From Immundisolibacterales bacterium (lineage in GTDB: Bacteria > Pseudomonadota > Gammaproteobacteria > HK1): DNA of 33,981 bases. The notes beneath the pieces are model-generated. The model had not been told where the DNA came from. It worked only from the letters and a program-made list of their open reading frames with translations, and did no database searches. Position numbers and translations under genes: made by a program. This document shows positions 8,036 through 16,801 of the stretch, piece by piece; position 1 is the first letter of the stretch; each line of letters opens with the position of its first letter. The stretch spans positions 1-33,981 of the forward strand of contig JAPOPW010000008.1 in NCBI GenBank assembly GCA_026712715.1, in the 5' to 3' direction.

Positions 8036-9391
8036 TCATCGCGCGATGATGCCGCCGTACTTCGCGACGAAGCGGTCCCACGCCGCCGCCGCCGCCACCC
8101 CGGCATCGTCGATGAGCGCGGACGCATCCGCAGTCACGAGCTCGAAGCCCTCGACGAGGACCTTGCCGTCCACCATCACCAGCTCGACGTCCGACGCATG
8201 CGCGTGGTAGACGAGGTTCCGCACCGGGTCGAGGTTCGGGGTCAATCCGAACCGGCGGTAGTCCAGCATCTGGAGGTCGGCGCGCTTGCCGGGCTCGAGA
8301 GAGCCGATCTCCGCGCTCATGCCGAGGGCCTCCGCGCCGCCCATCGTCGCGAGGCGAACGACCTCCGGAGACTGCATGACGGTCGGATCGCCGGTCTTGA
8401 TGCGGGCCATGTTCACGCACGCCCGCAGCACCTCGAAGTGGTCCGCGAACATGTTGTCGATGCCGAGGGAGACGGGAATTCCTCGGGACCGGTACTCGAC
8501 GATCGGCGCGATGTGGCCGCGCACCGCATTCATGAGCGGACAGTGGGCGACCGCCGCCCGCGACGCGGCGAGGACGTCCGGGTCCGAGGCGCCGATGACG
8601 TAGCAGTGCGCGCACACCGTATCCGCGGCGAGCATCCCCGTGTCGCGCACGAACTCGAATGGGGTCTTCCCGTGAAGGCGGCGGATCACCTCGACCTCGT
8701 ACTCGCCCCAGCCGAGGTGGATGCTCGTGCGAAGGCCCAGCCGGTCCGCGGCCTCGCGGCTCGCCCGGAGCAGTTCCGGAGACGACGAGATGGTCATGTT
8801 CGGCGTCATCGCGGCCTGGATCCTTCCGTCCGCCCGACCGTGCCATTCCTCGGCGAACTCGACGGCCTGGCGAAGCTGCGCCTCGCGCAGCGCTCCGTCG
8901 TAGCGATACTCGTCCTTCGCCATCGCGTCGACGTCGGCGTCGCAGGTGGAGACCCCCATGACGCTCCGCACGCCGAGGGACTCGACGAACGGGGCGAACA
9001 CGTCGGCCTCCTCCTCCATCTCGAACGTCGTGGTCACCCCGCTCTTGAGAAGCTCCGCATAGGTGAGGGAGCCGACCGCGCGGCGCTCTTCGCGGGTCGC
9101 GACCGTCGCCATCGGGAAGTACTGGCCGGTGACGCACCCGAGCCCGAGATCCTCGGCGCGCCCGCGGAAGAAGGTATGGCCGACGTGATTGTGGCTGCTG
9201 ACGAAGCCGGGCAGCACGACCCGGCCGGACCCGTCCACCACCCTCCGGGGCGCGGGATGCGCCGCCTCGACCTCGGCGGCCGGCCCCACCGCGACGATGC
9301 GGCCTTCCTCGATGAACACCGCTCCGTCATCGATGACCCGGTCGCTCGAATCGACGGTGAGGACGGTGGCGTTGCGGATGAGGAGGCTCAT
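8036..9391 (-). CDS. Amidohydrolase family protein (AtzA/TrzA/cytosine-deaminase type)
   Basis: Metal-dependent TIM-barrel hydrolase, 451 residues, that would deaminate or hydrolyse an N-containing ring or similar substrate. The small beta-sandwich start (LLIRNATVLTVDSSDRVIDDGAVFIEEGRI) is typical. Metal and catalytic residues are His67 and His69 in SHNHVGH, His225 in IHLGWGE, His262 in CAHCYVIG and Asp312 in LGIDNM. C-terminal EIGSLEPGKRADLQMLD matches the group. Family members usually have Glu three residues after the third His; here the nearest Glu is five residues away (Glu230), a possible specificity change. The open frame continues upstream antisense to the gentisate dioxygenase gene, but ATG 9391, with AAGGAGGGAGAC directly before it, is the clear start. 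It leads a minus-strand operon with the hydratase. Confidence 0.94.
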   Translation of the reverse strand: MSLLIRNATVLTVDSSDRVIDDGAVFIEEGRIVAVGPAAEVEAAHPAPRRVVDGSGRVVLPGFVSSHNHVGHTFFRGRAEDLGLGCVTGQYFPMATVATREERRAVGSLTYAELLKSGVTTTFEMEEEADVFAPFVESLGVRSVMGVSTCDADVDAMAKDEYRYDGALREAQLRQAVEFAEEWHGRADGRIQAAMTPNMTISSSPELLRASREAADRLGLRTSIHLGWGEYEVEVIRRLHGKTPFEFVRDTGMLAADTVCAHCYVIGASDPDVLAASRAAVAHCPLMNAVRGHIAPIVEYRSRGIPVSLGIDNMFADHFEVLRACVNMARIKTGDPTVMQSPEVVRLATMGGAEALGMSAEIGSLEPGKRADLQMLDYRRFGLTPNLDPVRNLVYHAHASDVELVMVDGKVLVEGFELVTADASALIDDAGVAAAAAWDRFVAKYGGIIAR

Positions 9392-9880
9392 GTCTCCCTC
9401 CTTCGCGGGATCGGCGTGCCGCGGCGATGTCCGGATCGCGGGGACGTGCGAGTGTACCGGTCGCTCGCTCGCGGGCGGCGTCCTCGCGCCCCCCGCCGCC
9501 GTCCTCCGGCACCGGCTCGCGCCGCCCGGCAAGGCTCCCCGGCGTCGGCGCCCGGATGAGCGAGAAGCGATTCGCCGCTTCGCGGTCCGAAGCGTTCGCG
9601 AGCTTGTGGAGCGACCGGGCCGGAATGCATGGACGACACCGCGTTCATCAGTTTCGACTATAGCTCGCTTGCGGCCCCCGATGGGCCAGGGCTCCGGCTC
9701 CGTCCGCGCGAGGAAGATGCTCGCGGTCCCAAAATGCGGCAGAGCTCGGGATCGCGGACGCCTGCGACTCCGCGAGGCCCCCCTCCCGGCGCCGAGACAT
9801 GACTCCACACCTGCGGCGCTTGACGTTTGCGGCGCGGCGGCCGAACGTTGTCGACCACCTCCAAACGGGAGTCGCAGCGC
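9392..9880. other. Divergent intergenic region without a recognisable gene
   Basis: These 489 bp separate the minus-strand amidohydrolase from the plus-strand gentisate dioxygenase and should hold both promoters. A TATAGC box lies near 9658-9664 (ACTATAGCTCG), without a good -35 partner on either strand. A GAAGCG/CGCTTC hairpin lies at 9564-9581. Short open frames here are GC-biased and have no ribosome-binding sites or recognisable similarity. An operator for the GntR-type regulator could lie here, but I see no copy of the palindrome found at 13,296. Confidence 0.4.
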
Positions 9881-11002
9881 ATGGCCCGCGAACGCGAGAG
9901 CTACCGGGAAGACGTCATCGGCCGGGCGAACGTGGCAGACACGCCGGAGCTGCTGGCCTACTACGAAGAGCTCAACACGCTTGACGCGGCCGCCCTGTGG
10001 ACGATCGCCAACCGGATCGAGCCGTGGGAGCCCGTATCGGCGTCCGTTCCCGTTGTCTGGCGGTACCGCGATCTCCGTGAGCACGTACTGCGGTCCATCG
10101 AGCTGGTGACGCCGGAAATGGCCGGACGCCGGGTCGTGTACCTCAACAATCCCGGCCGCACCGACGTGGCGGCGGCGGTGGGCTGGATCTATGCCGGGTT
10201 GCAGGCGATGAAACCGGGTGAGGTGGCGAGCGCGCATCGGCACTCGGCCGCGGCGATCCGGCTCATCATGGAGGGCGAAGGGGCCTACACCGTCGTGGAC
10301 GGGCACAAGATGACTCTCGGCGAGAACGACTTCGTGCTGACGCCGAACGGAACGTGGCATGAGCACGGGGTCGAAGCGACCGGCAGTCCGTGCATCTGGC
10401 AGGACGGCCTCGACATCCCCTTCGTGAACGCGATGGAGGCGAACTTCTACGAGGTGCACCCCGACCTCCGGCAGGCCGTCGCCTTCGAAGTCGACGACAC
10501 GACGAGAACGTGGGGCAACCCGGGCCTGACGCCGGGAAGCGGCGGCTGGAACCGGGGCTATTCGCCGATGTTCAAGTACGAGTGGCAACCGACCCTCGAG
10601 GCGTTGAGGAAGTACGCCCGGTGCACCGAGGGCTCCCCCTTCGACGGCGTGTTGATGGAATACGTGAACCCGGTCACCAACGGGCCGGTCATGCCGACCC
10701 TGGGCGCCAGCATGCAGATGCTGCGACCCGGCGAGCACACGAGCGCGCACCGCCACACCGGCAGCTTCCTCTATCACGTCGCCACGGGAAGCGGCCATTC
10801 GATCATCAACGCAAAGCGATACGACTGGTCCGAGCACGACATCTTCTGCGTGCCGTCCTGGGCCTGGCATGAGCACGCAAACGGCTCGCAGAGCGACGAA
10901 GCCTTCCTTTTCTGCCTGTCCGATCTGCCGGTGATGCGCGCGCTCGGCCTCTATCGCGAGCAGGCCCTCGGCGATAATGCCGGCCGGCAGCCCCTTGCCT
11001 GA
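9881..11002 (+). CDS. Gentisate 1,2-dioxygenase
   Basis: Bicupin ring-cleaving dioxygenase that opens gentisate (2,5-dihydroxybenzoate) to maleylpyruvate using Fe(II) and O2. The 373 residues from ATG 9881 are the normal length. The first cupin runs from GWIYAGLQAMKPGEVASAHRH to TPNGTWHEHG and supplies the likely iron ligands His119, His121 and His160. The second cupin (LGASMQMLRPGEHTSAHRHT to VPSWAWHEHAN) also keeps His290, His292 and His330. AAACGGGAG lies upstream of the start. No maleylpyruvate isomerase or fumarylpyruvate hydrolase is in the window, so the rest of the gentisate pathway must be elsewhere, or the substrate is a gentisate analogue such as 1-hydroxy-2-naphthoate or a salicylate. 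The hydrolase gene follows after 47 bp. Confidence 0.93.
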   Translation: MARERESYREDVIGRANVADTPELLAYYEELNTLDAAALWTIANRIEPWEPVSASVPVVWRYRDLREHVLRSIELVTPEMAGRRVVYLNNPGRTDVAAAVGWIYAGLQAMKPGEVASAHRHSAAAIRLIMEGEGAYTVVDGHKMTLGENDFVLTPNGTWHEHGVEATGSPCIWQDGLDIPFVNAMEANFYEVHPDLRQAVAFEVDDTTRTWGNPGLTPGSGGWNRGYSPMFKYEWQPTLEALRKYARCTEGSPFDGVLMEYVNPVTNGPVMPTLGASMQMLRPGEHTSAHRHTGSFLYHVATGSGHSIINAKRYDWSEHDIFCVPSWAWHEHANGSQSDEAFLFCLSDLPVMRALGLYREQALGDNAGRQPLA

Positions 11003-11049
11003 GGAGACGCCGACGGCACGCGAAGGGGCACTCGAACGGGAGGACCGAA

Positions 11050-13034
11050 GTGGCAGTGACGCGAATGGAGATCGTGCGGCGCGAGCCGTACGAAGGCGGC
11101 CGCGGATTCGGGGCCGGCGGCCCCTACGAGCGCATCGACGCGGTTGCGCACTACGCCGTGGACCCGGAGGAGGCGGCCAATGCGGGAATCGTCGATCTCG
11201 ATCGGGCCGGCCGGGACGATGACGGCAGGGTTCACTTCAGCGGCGACGCGACCTTTCTCGTGCCGGCGGACCCCGGGCGCGCGAACCGCGCCCTGCTCCT
11301 CGAGGTGCCGAACCGCGGCAACCGCATCGCCATGCGCTCGTTCAACATGGCGCCCTTCGACCTCATGCCGACGGACGAGATCCCCCCCGGGGACGGCTTC
11401 CTCCTCGAACGCGGGTGGTGCATCGCGTGGTGCGGATGGCAGTGGGACGTCCCCCACCCGTCGATCCGGATGGGGCTTCGCGCCCCCGCCGTGCCGCCGG
11501 AGAACCGAACCCCCGCCGGCCGGATGCAGCTTCGCATCCAGCCCGACCGGGATGCCGATTCCTTCGCGCTGACCGACCACCACGTCGGCGCGGTCGGGAA
11601 CCATGCGCCGATTCCGCCGCTCGATCCGGACGAGCCCGGTGCGGAGCTCTGGGTACGCGAGCACCTGTTCGCCGATCCCGAACGGATTCCCCGCAATCGC
11701 TGGACGTTCGCGCACCGGGGCGCGGAGCCGGCGGCTTCCGGTTCGGACCGCGTCGCCCTCGCCGGCGGCTTCGAGGCGGGAAAGATATATGACCTCGTCT
11801 ACACCCCGGCCGAGTGTCCGGTGGTCGGGGCCGGACTGCTCGCGGTTCGCGACCTCGCCATCTTCGCTCGCCACGGCGAAGGTTCGCCCGCCGCCGGCCG
11901 CATCGACCACGTGATCGCGGAGGGAGTATCGCAGTGCGGCCGCTTTCTGCGGACCCTGCTGCACGCCGGGCTCAACCGCGATGAAGCGGGGCGGACGGCA
12001 TTCGACGGGGTGCTCGTCCATGTCGCGGGCGGGCGACGCGGCGAATTCAACCACCGCTACGGACAGCCCTCGGTGCAGCCGACCCGAGCCTCGGCCACCG
12101 CTTCCCGTTCGCGGACGATCCGCAGACCGATCCCCGGTCGGGACGCCGGTCCGGCCTGCTCGACCGGTTGCGGGCGACCGGCTGCGTGCCGAAGATCTTC
12201 TACACCGACACGTCGTCGGAGTACTGGCGAGGAGACGCTGGACTCGCTCACCGCGACCTCGCCACCGGCGCCGATGTGGAGCCGCCCCCGGAAGTCCGCC
12301 GCTATCTCTTCGCCGGAACGCAACACGGCCCCGGTGTGCTGCCCCTCGTGGACGCGAGCATGTTCGGCAGCCGGGGCGCAAACTGGCTGAACGTCGTCGA
12401 CTACCGCCCGCTCTTCCGGGCCGCGCTCGAGAACCTCCGAATGTGGATTGCGGAAGGCGTCGAGCCCCCCGCGAGCATGTTTCCCCGAGCCGAGAACGGG
12501 AGCGCGGCAACGCGCGAGGAGGTGCTGGATTCCCTCGCCGCCATCCCCGGAATGAGCCTGCCGCGGGCGGACCGACTGCCCGCGATCGCGCCGATGGACC
12601 TCGGCGAGCACGCCGGAGCGGGAGTTCCGGACTTCCCGGCACGATTCGTCGGCGAGCCATACCCGACGTGCGTATCGGCCGTCGACCCGACCGGGAACGA
12701 AATCGCAGGGATCCGCATGCCGGACGTTGCGATCCCGGTCGCGACCCACGCCGGGTTCAATCCGCGCCACCCCGACAGCGGGGGTGAAGGCCAGATCCTC
12801 GAGTACCTCGGGTCCACGGTTCCGCTCGCCCCCGACACGGGCGCCCGCGCGAAGACCGCCGATCCACGCCCGTCCCTCGCCGAGCGATACGCGAGCCGCG
12901 ACGCCTATCTGACCGCGGTGCGGGCAGCGGCGGAGCTACTCGCCGATGCGCGATACCTGCTGCCTGCCGATATCGAGCTCTGCGTTGCGCTCGCCCGCGA
13001 CCGCCTCGGCGCGGTGTCGGGACGCGGCGCGTGA
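11050..13034 (+). pseudogene. Alpha/beta hydrolase domain protein, split by a frameshift
   Basis: Large hydrolase of the alpha/beta-hydrolase-domain (Abhydrolase_10-like) family, about 661 residues if the reading frame is repaired. GTG 11050 follows GGGAGG by six bases. The first frame carries an N-terminal beta domain, then GVSQCGRFLR with nucleophile Ser294, and FDGVLVHVAGGRRGEFNHRYGQPSVQPT. After about 12,080 this frame becomes Arg/Ser-rich noise, while the frame two positions over continues the family sequence (PSLGHRFPFADD, KIFYTDTSSEYWRGDAGLAHRD, YLFAGTQHGP) to TGA 13032. The shift lies at about 12,076-12,084 and fits one lost base. Two overlapping fragments (to 12,390 and from 12,168) would be predicted as separate genes. 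It is either a recent pseudogene or a sequencing error. The 47-bp gap suggests cotranscription with the gentisate dioxygenase. Confidence 0.85.
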
Positions 13035-13097
13035 GCGGGTGCGGACCCAAGGCCCGCCGCGCAGGGAGCAGGCGCCGATTTCCGGGTACGATGTGAT

Positions 13098-13140
13098 CGT
13101 TTGTCGATTTCAAGCTTGGTTCGACAAACGGAAGTTTTTT
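13098..13140 (+). terminator. Inverted repeat with T-run: candidate terminator or operator
   Basis: CGTTTGTCGA (13,098-13,107) and TCGACAAACG (13,121-13,130) are exact inverse complements around a 13-base loop that itself contains CAAGCTTG. A run of T begins five bases after the stem (13,135). The position 63 bp after the hydrolase stop suits a Rho-independent terminator. The stem is only half GC and the loop is long, so an operator is an alternative reading. The right arm shares GGTTCGACAA with 13,337-13,346. Confidence 0.4.
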
Positions 13141-13295
13141 TCGGTTTATTCCGGTATTGAAGCCGAATTTTGTGACCTTACTTCATCTCAGCTCCACCAT
13201 TCTCGAATCCCAGACTGTACTAGAAAAAAGGCAAGAACAATAAAATCCGGAACATGACATATCCGACAACATATTGACTCCGATCATGGACAGGC

Positions 13296-13326
13296 GACAC
13301 ATCGTCGATATAATCGACGATGTGTC
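13296..13326. promoter_or_regulatory. 31-base palindrome centred on a TATAAT box: candidate operator
   Basis: Two perfect 14-base arms (GACACATCGTCGAT and ATCGACGATGTGTC) flank a 3-base centre ATA. A TATAAT hexamer (13,309-13,314) lies at the centre, so a dimeric regulator bound here would cover a -10 element. A TTGACT lies at 13,274-13,279, but the 29-base distance is too long for a normal promoter. The next plus-strand gene is the GntR-family regulator about 490 bp away, so autoregulation is a reasonable guess. As RNA the palindrome could also form a hairpin. Confidence 0.5.
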
Positions 13327-13814
13327 CACAGCGGAAGGTTCGACAATCGTTCGCAACTCTCGATCTCTGTCGGAAAGAAGGTAGTCGTTTCGGCGGATTC
13401 CCCCCCCGTCTACGAGCTCGTGACGGCCGGCGTGGAAGTGTCTCTCGTCGCTGGACCGTCTCCGACTTCCCGCCTCGTTTCGCCGGAGAGTTCCGGATCG
13501 GCTGCCGCGTAAAGCGCGTGCGCATCTGGTCGAGCATAGCGTCCGTAGACTGTCCGCAATCGTGTCCGGCGTGAGGCAAACGGCCCGAAGAACGTCGCCA
13601 CGACCTTCCGGGACGAGGAGATCAGGATAGTTGCCGTGGTTGCGAAACACTCGAGGAAACAAGGGAGCCTAGCGGCGAGCGGACCCGTCGAGCCCCTCGG
13701 TCTTCGTGCGTCGGGCGGTGTCGCCCGAAGCGGGGCTTCCGGCTTCGGGAAGGTCCGGACCCCTCGGGCCGCGGTTGTGGGCCACGGGACTCGACTTGGA
13801 CGGGAACGGACGCG

Positions 13815-14741
13815 ATGAACGGTCGTGCCAAAGATGAAGGAAGTGACGTGGCCGCCAGTCCGAGCCCGCAAAGGATGCCCACCGAGCTCCAGATCAAGAT
13901 GGCCCACGAGATTGTGGCGTACTTGTGCCAACAGGGCATGAGGGCCGGGAATCACCTCACCGAACAGGAGCTGGTGGACGCCTTCCAGGTCTCGCGTTCC
14001 CCGCTCCGCGGCGCGATGTCCTACCTCGCCGAAAAGGGGATCCTCGAGCAGCGGCGCAACCGAGGTTTTTTCGTCAAGCTGGACAACGACGAGCTGGACC
14101 TGGACAGCCTCGAGCTCCCGCAGACGTCCGAGGAAACGCTTCTCACCTCGATTGTCGAGGACTGGTTCGAGCGCCGGATCCCGCGTTCATTCTCCCAGGC
14201 GGAGTTCTGCCGGCGTTACAATCTGGGCAGGTGGACCTCTTCCCGAGTCCTTCTCAAGCTCTCCGAAGACGGCGTCATATCGCGAAACCGTGGACATGGA
14301 TGGCGATTCGAGCTCTCCCCCGACGCAACGGCGACCCGCCACGAGAGCTACGCATTTCGCCTGCACGTCGAGCCCGGCGCAATTCGCTCACCGGATTTCG
14401 AGCTCGACCGCGACCTGGCGCGAGTCGCGCGCCGCGGCCACGTGGCCGCTCTCGATCCGAACAGCGGCGAACCGTCTCCCGCTGCGCTCGAGGATCTCGA
14501 CTCCGCGTTTCACCGCTTGATCGGCGTCTCCTCGCGAAACCAGTTCACCCTCGCGGCAATCGAGCGACAGAGCTCCCTGCGGCGTGCATTGAGCTACGCC
14601 AACTGGAACCGACCTCGCGACCTCCAATCCTGGGCCGAGCACCTGGAAGTCCTCGACGCTCTCGAGCTGGGCGAACGCGAGCGGGCCGCCGAACTGATGG
14701 AACGCCATCTCGCCAACGCCCGCGGCCGATATCAGGCTTGA
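13815..14741 (+). CDS. GntR-family transcriptional regulator with an additional winged helix
   Basis: 308-residue DNA-binding regulator. Residues 25-88 form the GntR winged helix-turn-helix (LTEQELVDAFQVSRSPLRGAMSYLAEKGILEQRRNRGFFV). Residues 105-168 look like a second winged helix (FSQAEFCRRYNLGRWTSSRVLLKLSEDGVISRNRGHGWRF). Residues 175-305 resemble an all-helical FCD effector domain, with possible metal or ligand residues Asp229, His233, His276 and His298. Classical FadR/FCD members are about 220-250 residues with one winged helix, so the extra domain is notable. FCD regulators sense organic acids or other small metabolites and usually control adjacent catabolic genes. Here the MFS transporter downstream and the hydrolase/dioxygenase genes upstream are candidates. 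GGGAACGG is only a weak ribosome-binding site before ATG 13815. Confidence 0.88.
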   Translation: MNGRAKDEGSDVAASPSPQRMPTELQIKMAHEIVAYLCQQGMRAGNHLTEQELVDAFQVSRSPLRGAMSYLAEKGILEQRRNRGFFVKLDNDELDLDSLELPQTSEETLLTSIVEDWFERRIPRSFSQAEFCRRYNLGRWTSSRVLLKLSEDGVISRNRGHGWRFELSPDATATRHESYAFRLHVEPGAIRSPDFELDRDLARVARRGHVAALDPNSGEPSPAALEDLDSAFHRLIGVSSRNQFTLAAIERQSSLRRALSYANWNRPRDLQSWAEHLEVLDALELGERERAAELMERHLANARGRYQA

Positions 14742-14919
14742 CGAAACGGGGCTGCGGCTCTCGGGCCGCCGCGACTGATCCGACTCTTCACCCTCGTCCG
14801 CACGAGCGTGGCGCCACGCGCCTCGTACGCCGAACACGGCGTCGCGAGTCGCGCGCCGCGAACGATGTGCCCCGCATTCCGTCGAGGCATCCGGAAGACC
14901 GGACGCGGTTCGGGCCCGC

Positions 14920-16179
14920 GTGACTCGCGAATCGCGCCGCGTCGCAGGCGAGCCCGAAACCGGATCGGGCAACCCGTTCTTCGAGCGGCGAGTCCTCATA
15001 TGGATGTGTGTCCTCATCGCCGTCAACCAGCTCGGTTTCGGCAGCGTCGTGCCGACGCTCCCGCTTTACGCGAAGTCGTTCGGTGTCTCCGCCTCGGCCA
15101 TCGGCCTGGCGGTCGCCGTGTACGGATTGGCGCGATTCGTCGTCGCGATGCCCACGGGACATCTCTGCGACCGCCTGGGCCGCCGGCCCACCCTGGCGAT
15201 CGGAGGCGTCGTCTCGACCCTCGGCAATCTCTGGTGCGCGGAAGCCGCCGGCTTTTCGGAGTTCATCGTCGCCCGCTTCCTGGCGGGCGCCGGCGCGGGC
15301 CTCGTTCTGACCGCGGGGCAGGTCGTGCTGGCGGACATCACCACGCCCGCGCGCCGCGGCCGCACGATGGCGATCTACCACGGCGTGTTCATCTTCGCCG
15401 TCGGCATCGGACCGTTCCCGGGCGGTCTGCTGGCCGACCACCTGGGGCTCGCCGCTCCCTTCCGGGCGTATGGCGCCGTCGGTATTCTCGTAAGCATTCT
15501 GGCCTGGTTCGCAGTCGGCGAGACCCGCCGCCTGTCGTATCCCCAACGCGGACGCGGATGGAGCCACGGGCCGACTCTCATCTCCCAGATGCGAATGCTC
15601 GCCGCACAGATCGGATTCGTCCTCGTCTGCCTCGTCGGATTGGTCAATGCGCTCGTTCGGACCGGCGGCCTGTTCAACATCATCCCGGTTCTCGGCAGCG
15701 TTCGGTTGGGTCTTTCGGTAACCGAAATCGGTGGCGGACTTGCACTCGGAAGTGTCATCGGGCTCGCGATCGCCTATCCAGCGGGGATGCTGGTAGACCG
15801 ATTCGGGCGCAAGGCGGTGGTCGTCCCCGGCACCATGCTCGCCGGATTCTCCCTGCTGATGTTCTGTTTCGCGCCGACCTATCCGTGGTTCACCGCCGCG
15901 TGCGTGCTGTGGGGAGCCGCCATGTCGGTCGGCGGCTCCGCACCGGTCGCCTACGCGGCAGACCTGGCCCCGTCCGGCATGAACGCCACGGCAATGAGCA
16001 CGTTCCGCATGGTGTCCGACTTCGGCTACGTCATCGGACCGATCGTCCTCGGCCTGCTCGTGGACGGCTACGGCTCCATCACCGCCCTCGTCGCGGCCGC
16101 CGGGCTGACGATCCTGGTCGGCATGGCGTTCCGAGCATTCGCGCCCGAAACCCACCGCAACCAGGACCCGCGCCGGTGA
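14920..16179 (+). CDS. MFS transporter
   Basis: Major facilitator superfamily inner-membrane transporter, 419 residues with about twelve hydrophobic segments starting near residue 26. Motif A between helices 2 and 3 reads GHLCDRLGRRP (80-90). A second copy in the C-terminal half reads YPAGMLVDRFGRKAVVVPG. The sequence resembles the drug/proton DHA1-type group, whose members export drugs or carry small organic acids. GTG 14920 has no clear ribosome-binding site and the N-terminus is uncertain by some residues; the next internal ATG would cut helix 1. It follows the GntR-type regulator by 178 bp on the same strand and may be its target. Substrate unknown. Confidence 0.9.
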   Translation: MTRESRRVAGEPETGSGNPFFERRVLIWMCVLIAVNQLGFGSVVPTLPLYAKSFGVSASAIGLAVAVYGLARFVVAMPTGHLCDRLGRRPTLAIGGVVSTLGNLWCAEAAGFSEFIVARFLAGAGAGLVLTAGQVVLADITTPARRGRTMAIYHGVFIFAVGIGPFPGGLLADHLGLAAPFRAYGAVGILVSILAWFAVGETRRLSYPQRGRGWSHGPTLISQMRMLAAQIGFVLVCLVGLVNALVRTGGLFNIIPVLGSVRLGLSVTEIGGGLALGSVIGLAIAYPAGMLVDRFGRKAVVVPGTMLAGFSLLMFCFAPTYPWFTAACVLWGAAMSVGGSAPVAYAADLAPSGMNATAMSTFRMVSDFGYVIGPIVLGLLVDGYGSITALVAAAGLTILVGMAFRAFAPETHRNQDPRR

Positions 16180-16204
16180 CGCGGGAGCGGGACCTTTCGC
16201 GCCG

Positions 16205-16231
16205 CCCGGAGTGCGAAGGGAGCGCTCCGGG
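16205..16231. terminator. Weak hairpin between convergent genes
   Basis: CCCGGAG (16,205-16,211) pairs with CTCCGGG (16,225-16,231) across a 13-base loop, in the 60-bp gap between the convergent transporter and cold-shock genes. There is no T-tract on either side, so termination activity is a guess from position. Confidence 0.25.
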
Positions 16232-16239
16232 GGTGTCGG

Positions 16240-16449
16240 CTAGTCGACGGCGGCCAGTTCCTCGGCGGAGGACTTGCCGTCACGTCCCGGCCGAAGCTCG
16301 TAGCTGACCCTCTGCCCCTCGCGAAGCGTACCGAGCCCCGCTCGTTCGACGGCGGAGATGTGGACGAAGGCGTCCTTCGAACCATCCTCCGGCTCGATGA
16401 ATCCGTAACCCTTGGTTGCGTTGAACCACTTGACGGTTCCAGTCGGCAT
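16240..16449 (-). CDS. CspA-family cold-shock protein
   Basis: 69-residue single-OB-fold nucleic-acid-binding protein, an RNA chaperone at low temperature or in general physiology. The start MPTGTVKWFNATKGYGFIEPEDG contains RNP1 (KGYGFI), and DAFVHISAVERAG contains RNP2 (VHISAV). Length and ending (REGQRVSYEL to AAVD) fit the family. ATG 16449 follows GAGAGGAAACGAAC; an in-frame extension to 16,482 is not conserved. It stands alone, convergent with the transporter. Whether it is cold-induced cannot be told, and the 5' leader is short of obvious structure. Confidence 0.95.
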   Translation of the reverse strand: MPTGTVKWFNATKGYGFIEPEDGSKDAFVHISAVERAGLGTLREGQRVSYELRPGRDGKSSAEELAAVD

Positions 16450-16801
16450 GTTCGTTTCCTCTCGATGTTGGCGGCTCCACACGTCGACGCTCGCGACGGG
16501 CGGTCGTTCGGACGGTCACGTCGCGCGCGGGCAGGGAATGCCGGCACCGGCGCAATGATCCGCGGCGCGGATTCCGAGCTTCGGCCGCGCCATAGTATCG
16601 ACGATGTTCAGGGCGACCGCGAGGCAGTGTCGTCGCGGTCGCGGAATACCCTCCTGGAACGCCGGCCGGCGAGCGCGCCCGTTCCCGGGACGGCCGTGGT
16701 GGAGACGCCTGCGATTGCCGGTGACCAACTACCGGTCCCGGGCCGCGCGCGACTCGTCGATGCGCTCGAACCGACTGCGTCGCCGGGCGCGTCGCGTCCG
16801 A
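16450..16801. other. Intergenic region without a recognisable gene
   Basis: 352 bp upstream of the cold-shock gene and downstream of the VOC dioxygenase gene on the same (minus) strand. It should contain the cold-shock promoter and leader. Open frames on both strands are arginine-rich GC artefacts. No RNA gene is recognisable. Confidence 0.35.

Larger units (their letters stand above)
13035..13814. other. 780-bp regulatory gap with an AT-rich core
   Basis: Between the hydrolase and the GntR-type regulator. Positions 13,090-13,330 are markedly lower in GC than their surroundings, unlike any other gap in the left half. It contains a 10-bp inverted repeat (13,098-13,130), a 31-base palindrome (13,296-13,326), and two copies of GGTTCGACAA (13,118-13,127 and 13,337-13,346). 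Two overlapping minus-strand open frames of 119 and 159 codons are present, but they have no ribosome-binding site, are low in complexity and match nothing I recognise. I treat the region as regulatory, possibly with a long leader for the regulator gene. Confidence 0.5.

Noticed and set aside
6182..9559. 1,125-codon plus-strand open frame
   Set aside because: Antisense shadow of the TauD, hydratase and amidohydrolase genes. It is rich in Arg, His, Asp and Val as expected of GC-rich shadows and has no motifs.
8036..10876. Very long minus-strand open frame (946 codons) extending upstream of the amidohydrolase
   Set aside because: Only the part below 9,391 has family similarity and a ribosome-binding site. 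The upstream part is antisense to the gentisate dioxygenase gene.
13183..13662. 159-codon and overlapping 119-codon minus-strand frames in the regulatory gap
   Set aside because: No ribosome-binding site, low-complexity Arg/Ser-rich composition and no family similarity. They also cover the palindrome and half-sites.
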